From NCBI GenBank assembly GCA_020059465.1, contig JAGVBZ010000041.1, positions 112,231-176,230 on the forward strand: a DNA stretch of 64,000 nt, given 5' to 3'. Shown piece after piece: positions 56,617 through 64,000 of the stretch. How positions within the stretch are numbered: position 1 is the stretch's first letter; each line of letters starts with the position of its first letter. Position numbers and translations under genes: made by a program. Source of the stretch: Brevinematales bacterium (lineage in GTDB: Bacteria; Spirochaetota; Brevinematia; Brevinematales; GWF1-51-8). A model generated the notes under the pieces. That model was not told the origin of the DNA. It saw only the letters and a list, made by a program, of their open reading frames with translations, and did no database searches.

Positions 56617-58923
56617 TTATTTCATCTTCAATACTAGTAATGTCTCATCATCGTGCTGGGGAGCCGTACCGACAAAATGGTTCACCCCTTCCAGTATCCG
56701 GTTTGCAATTTCCTGCGCCGGCATATTCTTACATGCACGCACCACTTCCTGCATCCGGTCCAAACTGTATTCCTCATGTTCGAGGTTCATCGCTTCAGTG
56801 ATACCGTCGGTGTAAAGTATCGCGATATCCCCTTTCTCGAGGGTGGTATAATTCTGACCGAATTCAATTCCGGCCATGATACCTACCGGCATACCGTCCG
56901 TATCAAGGAATTCGAAAATATCCTTGTTTTTGCGGTATAAACAAAGAGGGCCGTGACCCGCATTGGTGTAACTCATTATACCGCGTTCCGCATCAAAAAG
57001 CAAGTAAAATCCGGTTGCGTAACGATCTTCGACTATTTCCTCGGAAATCGTATTATTCAGTTTTGTCAGCACATCTTTCGTATCCTCGTCCAGCGACGCG
57101 ATGGTACGCAAGATACTCCGGATCATAACCATGATGAGCGCGGCGGGAACACCCTTACCGGATACGTCGAACATGGTTACCGCGATCTTATTATTTCCGA
57201 AATTAATATAATCGTAGTAGTCGCCGCCTACTCCCTTCGCGGGAATAGAGAAGGCGAACATCTCGAACTTATCGGCCTCGGGGAACGAATGAGGCGTCAG
57301 CGAGGACTGAATTTCACCCGCAACGCTCAATTCCTTCTCGGCCTGTTTCTTATCCAATATTTCCTTATACATCTGGATCTGTTTGATAGTGATAGCGGCT
57401 TGTTCGCCCAACGTTTCTATGAGACTGACGTCGCTCTCGAGGAAGGAACGGTTATCGTCGACAATAGACAATACTCCGAATACTTCGTCCTGACTCTTGA
57501 GGGGTACGGCGACAAACGACGTCACCATCATGGTATCCGGGATAGTCTGTATGAAACTTTCGTCCTTCATCGTATCGGGGATATAGATCAGTTCGCCTGT
57601 TTCGACGACCTTACCGAGCAAGCCCTCGCCTACCGCGATCTTCTCGCTTCTCAGCTTCTCTATAATAACCGATTCAGTCAGCGTCATCCCCGCGACCACC
57701 TTGAACCCGCGTGTGGGAGGATAAAGACCGTTAACGTACTTCACGTTCAGCCTTCCGGTCACATCGTCACGCAGTAGAACCGTACCGCCGCGGCAGTTTG
57801 CGCCTGTCACTGACGAGTCGACGATTTCCTTTACGATCATATCCAGATCGAAGTCGCCCGCGCCTATGATCGCGCTGATATCCCGCATGAGCTTGATAAT
57901 CATATCGCGTTCGTTTGCGAGGCTTTCCACCGCTTCTTCGATATCGTGGATGTACTGTGAATGGACACGGTACGCAAAGACCGAGAAGAGGATCAGCCCT
58001 ACCAGATCGATTGCAAACCATACCGTTCCGCTCGAGTAATAACTGACGGTCATCGAACCTATATAGACCACGATTTGAATGAACAGGAAGAAATAGAGTA
58101 TCTTTTTATTCTTATCGATATACTCCAAGAGGTTCGCAATATATCCGAAGGTCGAATAAATCGCGAGCAGGGCGAATATCATCAGTACGATCTTCCAAAG
58201 CACCAATATCGCCCGGCCGGCCCATCCTTTCAGGAATTCTATAAACGGACTGCCGGAATCCCACAGGTTAAGCGTCATGCTCTTCGTTTCTTTATCTTTA
58301 TCGCGCAAAAGCTGATAGGGGATCGGTTCGTCGGTGGACAGGTCGATCTGCTCCCATCCCTTTTCGGTCACAAAATATTTATCGCTGTTATTCCCGGAAA
58401 GTTCCCGTACCGCTTCGGTAATTTTTACCGCGGACTTGGACTGCATGGACAATAAGATTACTCCGCCGCCGATCAGTACCAGGATTAACAACTGTATCCA
58501 CATCAGCGCCTTGACACCGCCGACCTTATCCGTTTCGGCACGTTTGCGGCGAAGGATAAAGATATAGCAGAGCGCGATGACAAACAATGTTTCCGCGACT
58601 TGCCAGATGAAAAATTTGAATTCATACAGCGATAACGGCGGCACCTGACTCGGCATATTATACTCAGGCTTTACAATACCGAATACGATATCGCCGACTA
58701 CGACCGCGTTATCTTTCTGGAACGCGTACCATAATATGTCAGTAAAATTAATCCCTATGTAAAGGGCTGATTTGAAAACGATTATCATGAATACAAAGAA
58801 AAGGGCTTTGAAAATATCCGCCGTATCGGTTTTCTTTTTATAATTCCAGTAATTCAGTATCATCAAAAAGCCCATGAATACGGCTATGATGGCTTCTATC
58901 CAGAAAAACAAGCTGGAATCCAT
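56617..58923 (-). CDS. Membrane GAF-SpoIIE phosphatase
   Basis: A 768-residue phosphatase. About six membrane helices fall in residues 5-330 (near 5-25, 40-60, 115-132, 148-168, 245-265 and 280-325), with a periplasmic segment between. A coiled coil, a GAF domain (about 365-535: SFVAVPLKSQDEVFGVLSIVDD) and SpoIIE/PP2C (about 555-765: GGDYYDYINFG, MFDVSGKGVPAALIM, SYTNAGHGPLCLY, ILYTDGITEAMN) follow. Its probable substrate is the STAS protein encoded next. ATG 58923 with GAGGAGG upstream is chosen. Confidence 0.92.
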   Translation of the reverse strand: MDSSLFFWIEAIIAVFMGFLMILNYWNYKKKTDTADIFKALFFVFMIIVFKSALYIGINFTDILWYAFQKDNAVVVGDIVFGIVKPEYNMPSQVPPLSLYEFKFFIWQVAETLFVIALCYIFILRRKRAETDKVGGVKALMWIQLLILVLIGGGVILLSMQSKSAVKITEAVRELSGNNSDKYFVTEKGWEQIDLSTDEPIPYQLLRDKDKETKSMTLNLWDSGSPFIEFLKGWAGRAILVLWKIVLMIFALLAIYSTFGYIANLLEYIDKNKKILYFFLFIQIVVYIGSMTVSYYSSGTVWFAIDLVGLILFSVFAYRVHSQYIHDIEEAVESLANERDMIIKLMRDISAIIGAGDFDLDMIVKEIVDSSVTGANCRGGTVLLRDDVTGRLNVKYVNGLYPPTRGFKVVAGMTLTESVIIEKLRSEKIAVGEGLLGKVVETGELIYIPDTMKDESFIQTIPDTMMVTSFVAVPLKSQDEVFGVLSIVDDNRSFLESDVSLIETLGEQAAITIKQIQMYKEILDKKQAEKELSVAGEIQSSLTPHSFPEADKFEMFAFSIPAKGVGGDYYDYINFGNNKIAVTMFDVSGKGVPAALIMVMIRSILRTIASLDEDTKDVLTKLNNTISEEIVEDRYATGFYLLFDAERGIMSYTNAGHGPLCLYRKNKDIFEFLDTDGMPVGIMAGIEFGQNYTTLEKGDIAILYTDGITEAMNLEHEEYSLDRMQEVVRACKNMPAQEIANRILEGVNHFVGTAPQHDDETLLVLKMK

Positions 58924-58949
58924 CAAAATCCTCCTCAAGAATTATACCC

Positions 58950-60845
58950 TTAATATACTAAAATCCTTTTAAGTTTTGTCAAGTGTTTTTTCAATATGGA
59001 ATCGCTTTTTATTACTTTTTTATCTTTCAGGTTCTCGTAAGTTTTTCCCATATTTGAAAGAACACTCGCCTCGGATTCAAATACTCCCGCGGCGTCAATC
59101 TTCAGCAATGCATACTGCCGGATATCGCCCTGAATATCGAAAACCAGCATCTTGTCCCCGGTCTTCAGCCCGTTGTTCTTACCCATACTCAGGATATATT
59201 TCCCTTTCGATTTTTCATTTTTTACCAGTCCTATGGTAGGAAATACCCCGTCCATCCAACTGAAGAACCTGTCTACCCCGTTGTCGACCTTATCGGGGTG
59301 AAAATTCATCGCTAACGTTTCCACTTCTTTCCCGACCGTATCGAACACCGTGAAATTCAGTACATCATGGTTCCCGGTCATTTCCATGATGACAAAGAAG
59401 TGAAAATTGTTCTTTCTTATATATTCTAATACATTGTTTATTCCATCTTTTTTTCGGTAATCCACTATCGTAAACTTAAACTTTTCAAAATACTTGGAGT
59501 AAAATAAAAGAGTCTCCGGGAAAACCGTACTAAAATTATAGTAATCACTGTCGACAAGAAGCACTCCCTTGTACTGCAAAAGCTCAGGCTTCTGTAAAAC
59601 CATCTTTTTATTCTGGATTTTCCACTCGTACGCTTCTAATTTATCCTTAATCTTATAGTTTTTATCGACTATAAAACTCCCCTTTAACTCGTCATAAGCC
59701 TTCATATAATCATTCTTTAATTCATAATACGCGACTATCTTCAGCCGGGCCTCCGAATGGAACGGGTTCAGGAATACCGTCCGTTTCAGACGAAGGAGAT
59801 ACCAGAGCATATTCCCATGATTATAATCCGTCAGCGCCTGCTTATAGTAATCACCCGCCAATTCCTGCCGTACTTCGGCGTCCACAGGATAATTCTTCAC
59901 CACAAACATCTCGAACGAGTACCTGATAAACTGGTTTTTCGGGTCGAGATCGTACGCTTTTTTATAATCCGCGAGCGAGGAATCCTTCGATATCTTTTCG
60001 TTCGCCCATGCCATCTTATAATACAGCCATTTCAGGAATTCGCCGCTCTTCTTAAAATCGGCGTTCAGCAGCCAGTTGTACTTTTCCAATGCTTTAGCGT
60101 CGTTGCCCGAATTCAGGTAACAATCTCCGAGCAGATTGATCCCCGATATAAAATTCTCAAATAATGCCTCGCCCTTCTCAAGAAGGCTGATCGCCGAACC
60201 GTACCTTCCGGTTTTATAATAAAAATCCGCAAGGTAATAGTATGCGAGACGGTCGCGGGAATTCAGCTCGAACGCCTTCTGGTAGTTGTTCTCCGCTTCT
60301 TTATCGTTACCCAGTAAGTAAAAATAATCGCCGAGTGAAATATATCCGAGCCAAAGTTCCGGCGCGAGACGCACCGCCTTCTGGAGGTTATTATACGCCT
60401 GAGGCATCTTGTTCATCTTCAGGTAGAGAATCCCCATATTCCGGTATACTTCCGAATAGGAGGGGAAAAGTTTCAGGATGGAATTGTAATAATTCTCCGC
60501 GTCCTTGTTCTTACCGAGTTCGCGGTAGCTGTTCGCCACCAGCAGCATCGCGTCCACATCGTTATGCGCGTACTTCAACGCGGTCATCGCGGTCGATAGA
60601 CTGTCGTTGTACGCCCCTATCGCAAAATACACCTCGGCGAGATAACGGTATGCCACCCCGTAGTAAGGGTTGATCTGGAGCGCGTTCCTGAACGAATCGA
60701 GCGCCTGATAATAACGTTCTTCCTTATAGAGGCTGATGCCTTCGTTGAGGTAAACAGTGGGGTCCTGCGCGGCTAACGGGGCGAGTAGTACGAAAACCCC
60801 GATCAGGCTAAAGCATATACTTTTTATTCTTTTTGTAAATCCCAT
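58950..60845 (-). CDS. Exported TPR-repeat protein
   Basis: A 631-residue protein. The signal peptide ends LAAQ (about 1-27). About nine or more TPR pairs (28-350) are seen, with the pattern A-x-x-x-Y/A-L-x-x-N as in YQALDSFRNALQINP and GYISLGDYFYLLGNDKEAENNYQKAFELN. A mixed alpha/beta region follows (about 400-600: GVLLVDSDYYNFS, FHFFVIMEMTGNHD) with no known motif. It likely scaffolds a periplasmic complex. ATG 60845 has AAGGAA upstream and lies inside the end of pgi (38-base overlap). The open frame extends 43 codons further without a leader. Confidence 0.82.
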   Translation of the reverse strand: MGFTKRIKSICFSLIGVFVLLAPLAAQDPTVYLNEGISLYKEERYYQALDSFRNALQINPYYGVAYRYLAEVYFAIGAYNDSLSTAMTALKYAHNDVDAMLLVANSYRELGKNKDAENYYNSILKLFPSYSEVYRNMGILYLKMNKMPQAYNNLQKAVRLAPELWLGYISLGDYFYLLGNDKEAENNYQKAFELNSRDRLAYYYLADFYYKTGRYGSAISLLEKGEALFENFISGINLLGDCYLNSGNDAKALEKYNWLLNADFKKSGEFLKWLYYKMAWANEKISKDSSLADYKKAYDLDPKNQFIRYSFEMFVVKNYPVDAEVRQELAGDYYKQALTDYNHGNMLWYLLRLKRTVFLNPFHSEARLKIVAYYELKNDYMKAYDELKGSFIVDKNYKIKDKLEAYEWKIQNKKMVLQKPELLQYKGVLLVDSDYYNFSTVFPETLLFYSKYFEKFKFTIVDYRKKDGINNVLEYIRKNNFHFFVIMEMTGNHDVLNFTVFDTVGKEVETLAMNFHPDKVDNGVDRFFSWMDGVFPTIGLVKNEKSKGKYILSMGKNNGLKTGDKMLVFDIQGDIRQYALLKIDAAGVFESEASVLSNMGKTYENLKDKKVIKSDSILKKHLTKLKRILVY

Positions 60846-62211
60846 CAAATTCCTTCTTTTTATCTTGATATCCGTCGCGCCCGAGCAGTCCGTATGTGAA
60901 GTTCTTCCCCTCTTCCACTCCGGGCTGATCCAACGGATCGAGCTGGTAGAGATAACCGGAGAACACTGTCGCAACCTCGAACATGAAAATCAGCTGCCCC
61001 ATAGTGAACTCGTCCACCTTCGGCACCGTGATCGTTATGCTGGGACGGCCTTCCTTTGAAAGCGCGGCCTCGGTCGCCTTCTGCTCTGAATCGATCAGTT
61101 CGTTCATCGTATGCCCGCTCAGGTAATTGATGCCTTTATACTCCCCGTATAGCCTGGGAATTTCCAGATCGCAGTCGAAGTCCTTGACGCGGATGAAGGT
61201 TACGATCTTATCGTACGGGCCTTCCTTGAATAGCTGAACCTGCGAATGCTGGTCGGTCGCTCCGACCGCTTTCAGCGGCGTAGGGCCCTGGTAATGGATA
61301 TTCCCGTCGAGCGTAAATTTCTTCCCGAGGCTCTCCGCCCACAGCTGGACATACCAGTCCGCAAGGCGCGAAAGTTTATTGGAATACGGCATCAGCACCG
61401 AAATCGGCGCGCCGCTCTGGTAGGCAAGGTACTGAAGTACGGCGTAGAGATACGCCGGGTTCTTATCGAGTTCCGGCGACGACGCCCATTTATCCATCTC
61501 GGCCGCTCCGGCGAGGAGCTTGTCCACATCGATACCCATCAGCGCCGCGGGAAGGATTCCCACAGGGGTGAGTACCGAGAACCGCCCGCCTACCAACGGT
61601 TCTATCGGGAACCAGCGGATATTTTCCTTATCGGCGATCTCGCGGAGAATGCTCTTCTTGGGATCGGTGACAAAGCAGAGATGTTTCTTGTATTCCGCTT
61701 CGCCCACCGCCTCTATCAGGAATTTCTGGAGAATGAAAAACGTTGTGATCGTCTCGGACGTGCTCCCGGACTTGGTGACCACGAGGAAAAGGGTCTGCTT
61801 CGGGTCGATCATCTCCATCAGTTCCTTCGTCCAGTCCGGGTCGACGTTATCGGTGAAATAGGTGCGCATCCCGTTCCGTTTCGACGCGGGTAGCTCGTTC
61901 CAGAACGAGTTCCGCAGTGCAGTCATGAGCGATAACGGTCCCAATGCAGATCCGCCGATACCGATCACGACCTGCGTATCGAATTGAGCGATATAATCCT
62001 TAGCGGCGGCCTTGATCGAGGCGGTCAGTTCGGACTGATACGGAAGCTCGTAGAAAGGAAGGTTATTCGATTTCCGGCGGCTTGTAATATCTTCGTGCGC
62101 CTTTTTAGTGATTTTTTCAAAACTGCGGAGGCGTTCTTCGGTTATCCCCATCCGGGTGCCGATATTCTCCGACATCATATTGTTGTAATCAAATTCAATC
62201 CGCTGTGACAT
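60808..62211 (-). CDS. pgi: Glucose-6-phosphate isomerase
   Basis: A 467-residue Pgi, in the short bacterial/archaeal-like size class (E. coli Pgi is about 550). Sugar-phosphate motifs are VIGIGGSALGP, TKSGSTSETITT, GGRFSVLTPVG and the late HSQVQLF that carries a catalytic-type His. It interconverts glucose- and fructose-6-phosphate. GGAGG precedes the ATG. Its last 38 bases overlap the exported TPR gene, and the DUF2225 gene is 54 bases upstream, so it is embedded in a signalling operon. Confidence 0.95.
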   Translation of the reverse strand: MSQRIEFDYNNMMSENIGTRMGITEERLRSFEKITKKAHEDITSRRKSNNLPFYELPYQSELTASIKAAAKDYIAQFDTQVVIGIGGSALGPLSLMTALRNSFWNELPASKRNGMRTYFTDNVDPDWTKELMEMIDPKQTLFLVVTKSGSTSETITTFFILQKFLIEAVGEAEYKKHLCFVTDPKKSILREIADKENIRWFPIEPLVGGRFSVLTPVGILPAALMGIDVDKLLAGAAEMDKWASSPELDKNPAYLYAVLQYLAYQSGAPISVLMPYSNKLSRLADWYVQLWAESLGKKFTLDGNIHYQGPTPLKAVGATDQHSQVQLFKEGPYDKIVTFIRVKDFDCDLEIPRLYGEYKGINYLSGHTMNELIDSEQKATEAALSKEGRPSITITVPKVDEFTMGQLIFMFEVATVFSGYLYQLDPLDQPGVEEGKNFTYGLLGRDGYQDKKKEFDGIYKKNKKYML

Positions 62212-62265
62212 TCTATCCTCCGTTTATTCTGGCAAGTTATGGGCAATTCCTTACGGCCGCCCTGG

Positions 62266-63201
62266 TTATTCTTCGCTCTCGGCGTCCATTTTTTCGTTCT
62301 CCGCCGCCTCTCTCTCGATATTCTCCAATTCTTCAAGGTCGCCCAGCGATTCCTTGAGCTTCTCTATTTCTTCGCCTATTTTATCGTAGACTTCGCGGGA
62401 AAGATTCAAAAGAATTTCGGGCTTATCCTTTGCTTTTCTGCCGATCCCGAAAACTTTTGAAAGGATACGTTTGACGCCCTCGTATATCTTCACCCGTTCC
62501 AACGGATCCTCGACAAAGACCGCCGTCTTGTACTTGAGTATGGCGTCGATATATAGAAAACCGTCATACCCGAAGTTGTAATCGGTATCCGGGCCGAGCC
62601 AACGCGCTCCGTCGAGCGGTTCTATTCCCTTGGACTGGAGTTCGAGCGCCTGCTCATAGAATACGGAGGCCTTTCTATAAAAGATATCGGCAATTTCCTG
62701 GAACTGCGGATCGTTCTTTTCTTTAAACAAATCGTTCATCAGCCATGCGGCGCGGAGAGAATATATACCCATTTTTATCGTGGGGGCTTGTTTTCTTTTA
62801 TCGAAATACGGCGCGGAACTGATTGCGAGAATATAACTCGCGGTGCCGCTGATGAGATCGCGAGGCCCTACAAAATCCGGCACCGAACCGAATATTTTCA
62901 GGAGATATTTTCCGCGCACCTGCTGGAGTTCCAGCAGGACCTCGACAGATTTCGGGGGGATCTTAGTGAAATCCTCCTTCTCGGCGGCAAAATAACAGCT
63001 CGGACATACCGATATCGGATACAGCAGCGGATTAATATCGCCGTATTTTTGTGTGGAGATATAACTCCGGCGAAGCTCGTTGCTGAGATTCCCGGCGTTA
63101 AACCTTCCGCGCCCGGTAAGCAGTTCCTCACGTTTATGCCCCACTCCGCATACCGGACAGATGAGTTCGTTCTTGGAATAAAAAGAAATCGCTTCGCCCA
63201 T
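62266..63201 (-). CDS. DUF2225 protein
   Basis: A 311-residue cytoplasmic protein. It opens with a zinc-type CPVCGVGHKREELLTGRGRF, then a second CPSCYF near residue 70, as in DUF2225 proteins. The middle part is helical, with TPR-like elements, and the tail is a Glu-rich coil. The function of the family is unknown. The ribosome site AAGGAA overlaps the stop codon of a 40-residue membrane ORF, so the two are coupled. Confidence 0.85.
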   Translation of the reverse strand: MGEAISFYSKNELICPVCGVGHKREELLTGRGRFNAGNLSNELRRSYISTQKYGDINPLLYPISVCPSCYFAAEKEDFTKIPPKSVEVLLELQQVRGKYLLKIFGSVPDFVGPRDLISGTASYILAISSAPYFDKRKQAPTIKMGIYSLRAAWLMNDLFKEKNDPQFQEIADIFYRKASVFYEQALELQSKGIEPLDGARWLGPDTDYNFGYDGFLYIDAILKYKTAVFVEDPLERVKIYEGVKRILSKVFGIGRKAKDKPEILLNLSREVYDKIGEEIEKLKESLGDLEELENIEREAAENEKMDAESEE

Positions 63202-63210
63202 TCCGATTCC

Positions 63211-63333
63211 TTAATCGAAAAACTTCATCGATAATCCGAGCCAAAAATCCTGCGGGATCAGTACAAGCACAAGCAGTATGAGCAGAACTGCCCCCACGAC
63301 GATTTTAACAACAAGATTATTGGACTTCTCCAT
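63211..63333 (-). CDS. 40-residue single-pass membrane protein
   Basis: Too short for ordinary gene finding. The minus-strand frame from ATG 63333 reads MEKSNNLVVKIVVGAVLLIL, then LVLVLIP, QDFWLGLSMKFFD and TAA at 63211. Residues 8-27 form one membrane helix. GAGG lies 9 bases before the ATG (in-frame ATG 63342 touches it), a good promoter lies 41 bases upstream and the DUF2225 gene begins 9 bases after the stop. Function unknown. Confidence 0.6.
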   Translation of the reverse strand: MEKSNNLVVKIVVGAVLLILLVLVLIPQDFWLGLSMKFFD

Positions 63334-63373
63334 TTGATTCATCCTCTTCTTTTACTATTATTATCGACTATTC

Positions 63374-63402
63374 ATTATACTTCGGAAAGCGAGTATTCTC
63401 AA
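63374..63402 (-). promoter_or_regulatory. Predicted promoter of the six-gene operon
   Basis: On the minus strand TTGAGA (63397-63402), 17 bases, TATAAT (63374-63379). Downstream in the same direction: the 40-residue membrane protein, DUF2225, pgi, exported TPR, SpoIIE and STAS, with no gap above 60 bases until the terminator at 56116-56145. Confidence 0.7.
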
Positions 63403-63449
63403 GAATTCTTTTGTTATTTCACCCATTTAGGAAAATAAACCCTGATTTA

Positions 63450-64000
63450 TTAGAGTTCATTTTCGGCAATCGGTTTATTATTTCCATATTTTAAATAATT
63501 CGTCAATCCCACCCGGTTTTTTACGCCGGATTTCTGGTAGATATTCTTGATATGTGTCTTGACTGTATGCTCGGATATCCCCAGCCGTTCGCCGATCAGT
63601 TTAGCGGTACAGCCCTCCATCACCAGAATTGCGATCTCCCATTCCCGCCCGGTGAGGTTGGTTTCTTCTTTATCCATCAGTTCCTTTTCATCGACCGTAC
63701 AGGGACGGGTTTCCTTCAGGATAAATACCTCAAACATTGCCCAGAGAAACGCGATATTCCACAGCATATAAAAGATAGGATTAAAAAACGTTTCGCGCAG
63801 GAAGGGAACATTCGAGTCTTCGAACCAGTGAAGCAGTCCGATCCCGAAAATAAGCACATACTGCGCGGCCATCATGACCGAAAATACGACCAGCAGGATT
63901 TTTACCTTAAAATTATCGATGCTCCGGACATACCTGAACGCCATGAAGGAAACATATACCATTGCCGCAGCCTGAGCAATCAGTGCAATCAGATAGCCCG
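63450..64000 (-). CDS. Membrane LuxR-type transcription regulator, 5' end outside window
   Basis: The frame runs open through the right edge (residues GYLIALIAQAAA precede the first ATG at 63962), so the start is missing. The visible part has three to four membrane helices (LLVVFSVMMAAQYVLIFGIG; FYMLWNIAFLWAMFEVFIL). A C-terminal LuxR/GerE helix-turn-helix follows: LTGREWEIAILVMEGCTAKLIGERLGISEHTVKTHIKNIYQKSGVKNR. Such proteins regulate transcription from the membrane. It ends 48 bases before the operon promoter and might control it, though nothing proves this. Confidence 0.85.
   Translation of the reverse strand, partial: GYLIALIAQAAAMVYVSFMAFRYVRSIDNFKVKILLVVFSVMMAAQYVLIFGIGLLHWFEDSNVPFLRETFFNPIFYMLWNIAFLWAMFEVFILKETRPCTVDEKELMDKEETNLTGREWEIAILVMEGCTAKLIGERLGISEHTVKTHIKNIYQKSGVKNRVGLTNYLKYGNNKPIAENEL

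Overview
The window is dense bacterial chromosome, with about 47 protein genes, one tRNA and little non-coding DNA. Most starts carry a clear Shine-Dalgarno sequence, and about ten promoters have TTGACA/TATAAT-like boxes spaced 16-17 bp. The gene set suggests a Gram-negative-type, diderm bacterium: Cys lipoproteins, a predicted outer-membrane barrel, several SpoIIE phosphatases, many sensor kinases, BatA/DUF58 proteins and a secreted flagellin-like protein. A spirochaete or a relative is my best guess. No marker gene proves it.

Layout. 1-10.6 kb: end of a PyrD-like gene, then a minus-strand signalling operon (giant hybrid kinase, single receiver, receiver-kinase, receiver-HD-GYP, RlmI-like methyltransferase). 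10.6-11 kb: a 124-bp tandem repeat of hairpin units. 11-14 kb: a hypothetical gene, then a tandem-PPK2 polyphosphate enzyme, a GIY-YIG protein and a C_GCAxxG_C_C protein. 14-20.4 kb: exported proteins (flagellin-like protein, lipoproteins, two HExxH protease-like proteins, a beta-helix lipoprotein) and tRNA-Thr. 20.6-26.6 kb: PQ-loop protein, 2-hydroxyacid dehydrogenase, GspF and GspE (one operon), and a two-domain glycosyltransferase. 26.7-32.5 kb: a membrane SpoIIE phosphatase, a lone receiver, a LamG-like exported protein, gatA and rlmN.

32.5-45.3 kb, all on the minus strand: DUF58 and BatA-like proteins, a SpoIIE phosphatase with a predicted periplasmic glycogen-binding-like (E-set) domain, a lone receiver, an exported TPR protein with about five E-set units, and two sensor kinases. 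This is the most system-like block. 45.4-52.1 kb (plus strand): exported propeller-like protein, CsgG-like/barrel protein, CBS protein, ThpR, GHKL ATPase-like protein, SurE, HEAT protein and LiaF-like membrane protein. 52.1-56.1 kb: a trpR-trpB2 pair with a strong promoter and a candidate operator, followed by an unusual ATP-grasp/FMN-dehydrogenase fusion. 56.1-63.4 kb: a six-gene operon (40-residue membrane protein, DUF2225 protein, Pgi, exported TPR protein, SpoIIE phosphatase, STAS antagonist) bounded by a good promoter and a terminator. The right edge cuts a membrane LuxR-type regulator.

How the genes work together: three SpoIIE phosphatases, one STAS protein, one GHKL protein, four kinases and three lone receivers point to heavy use of phosphorelay and partner switching, much of it sensing the cell envelope. 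Functions are read from motifs by eye; no database search was run.
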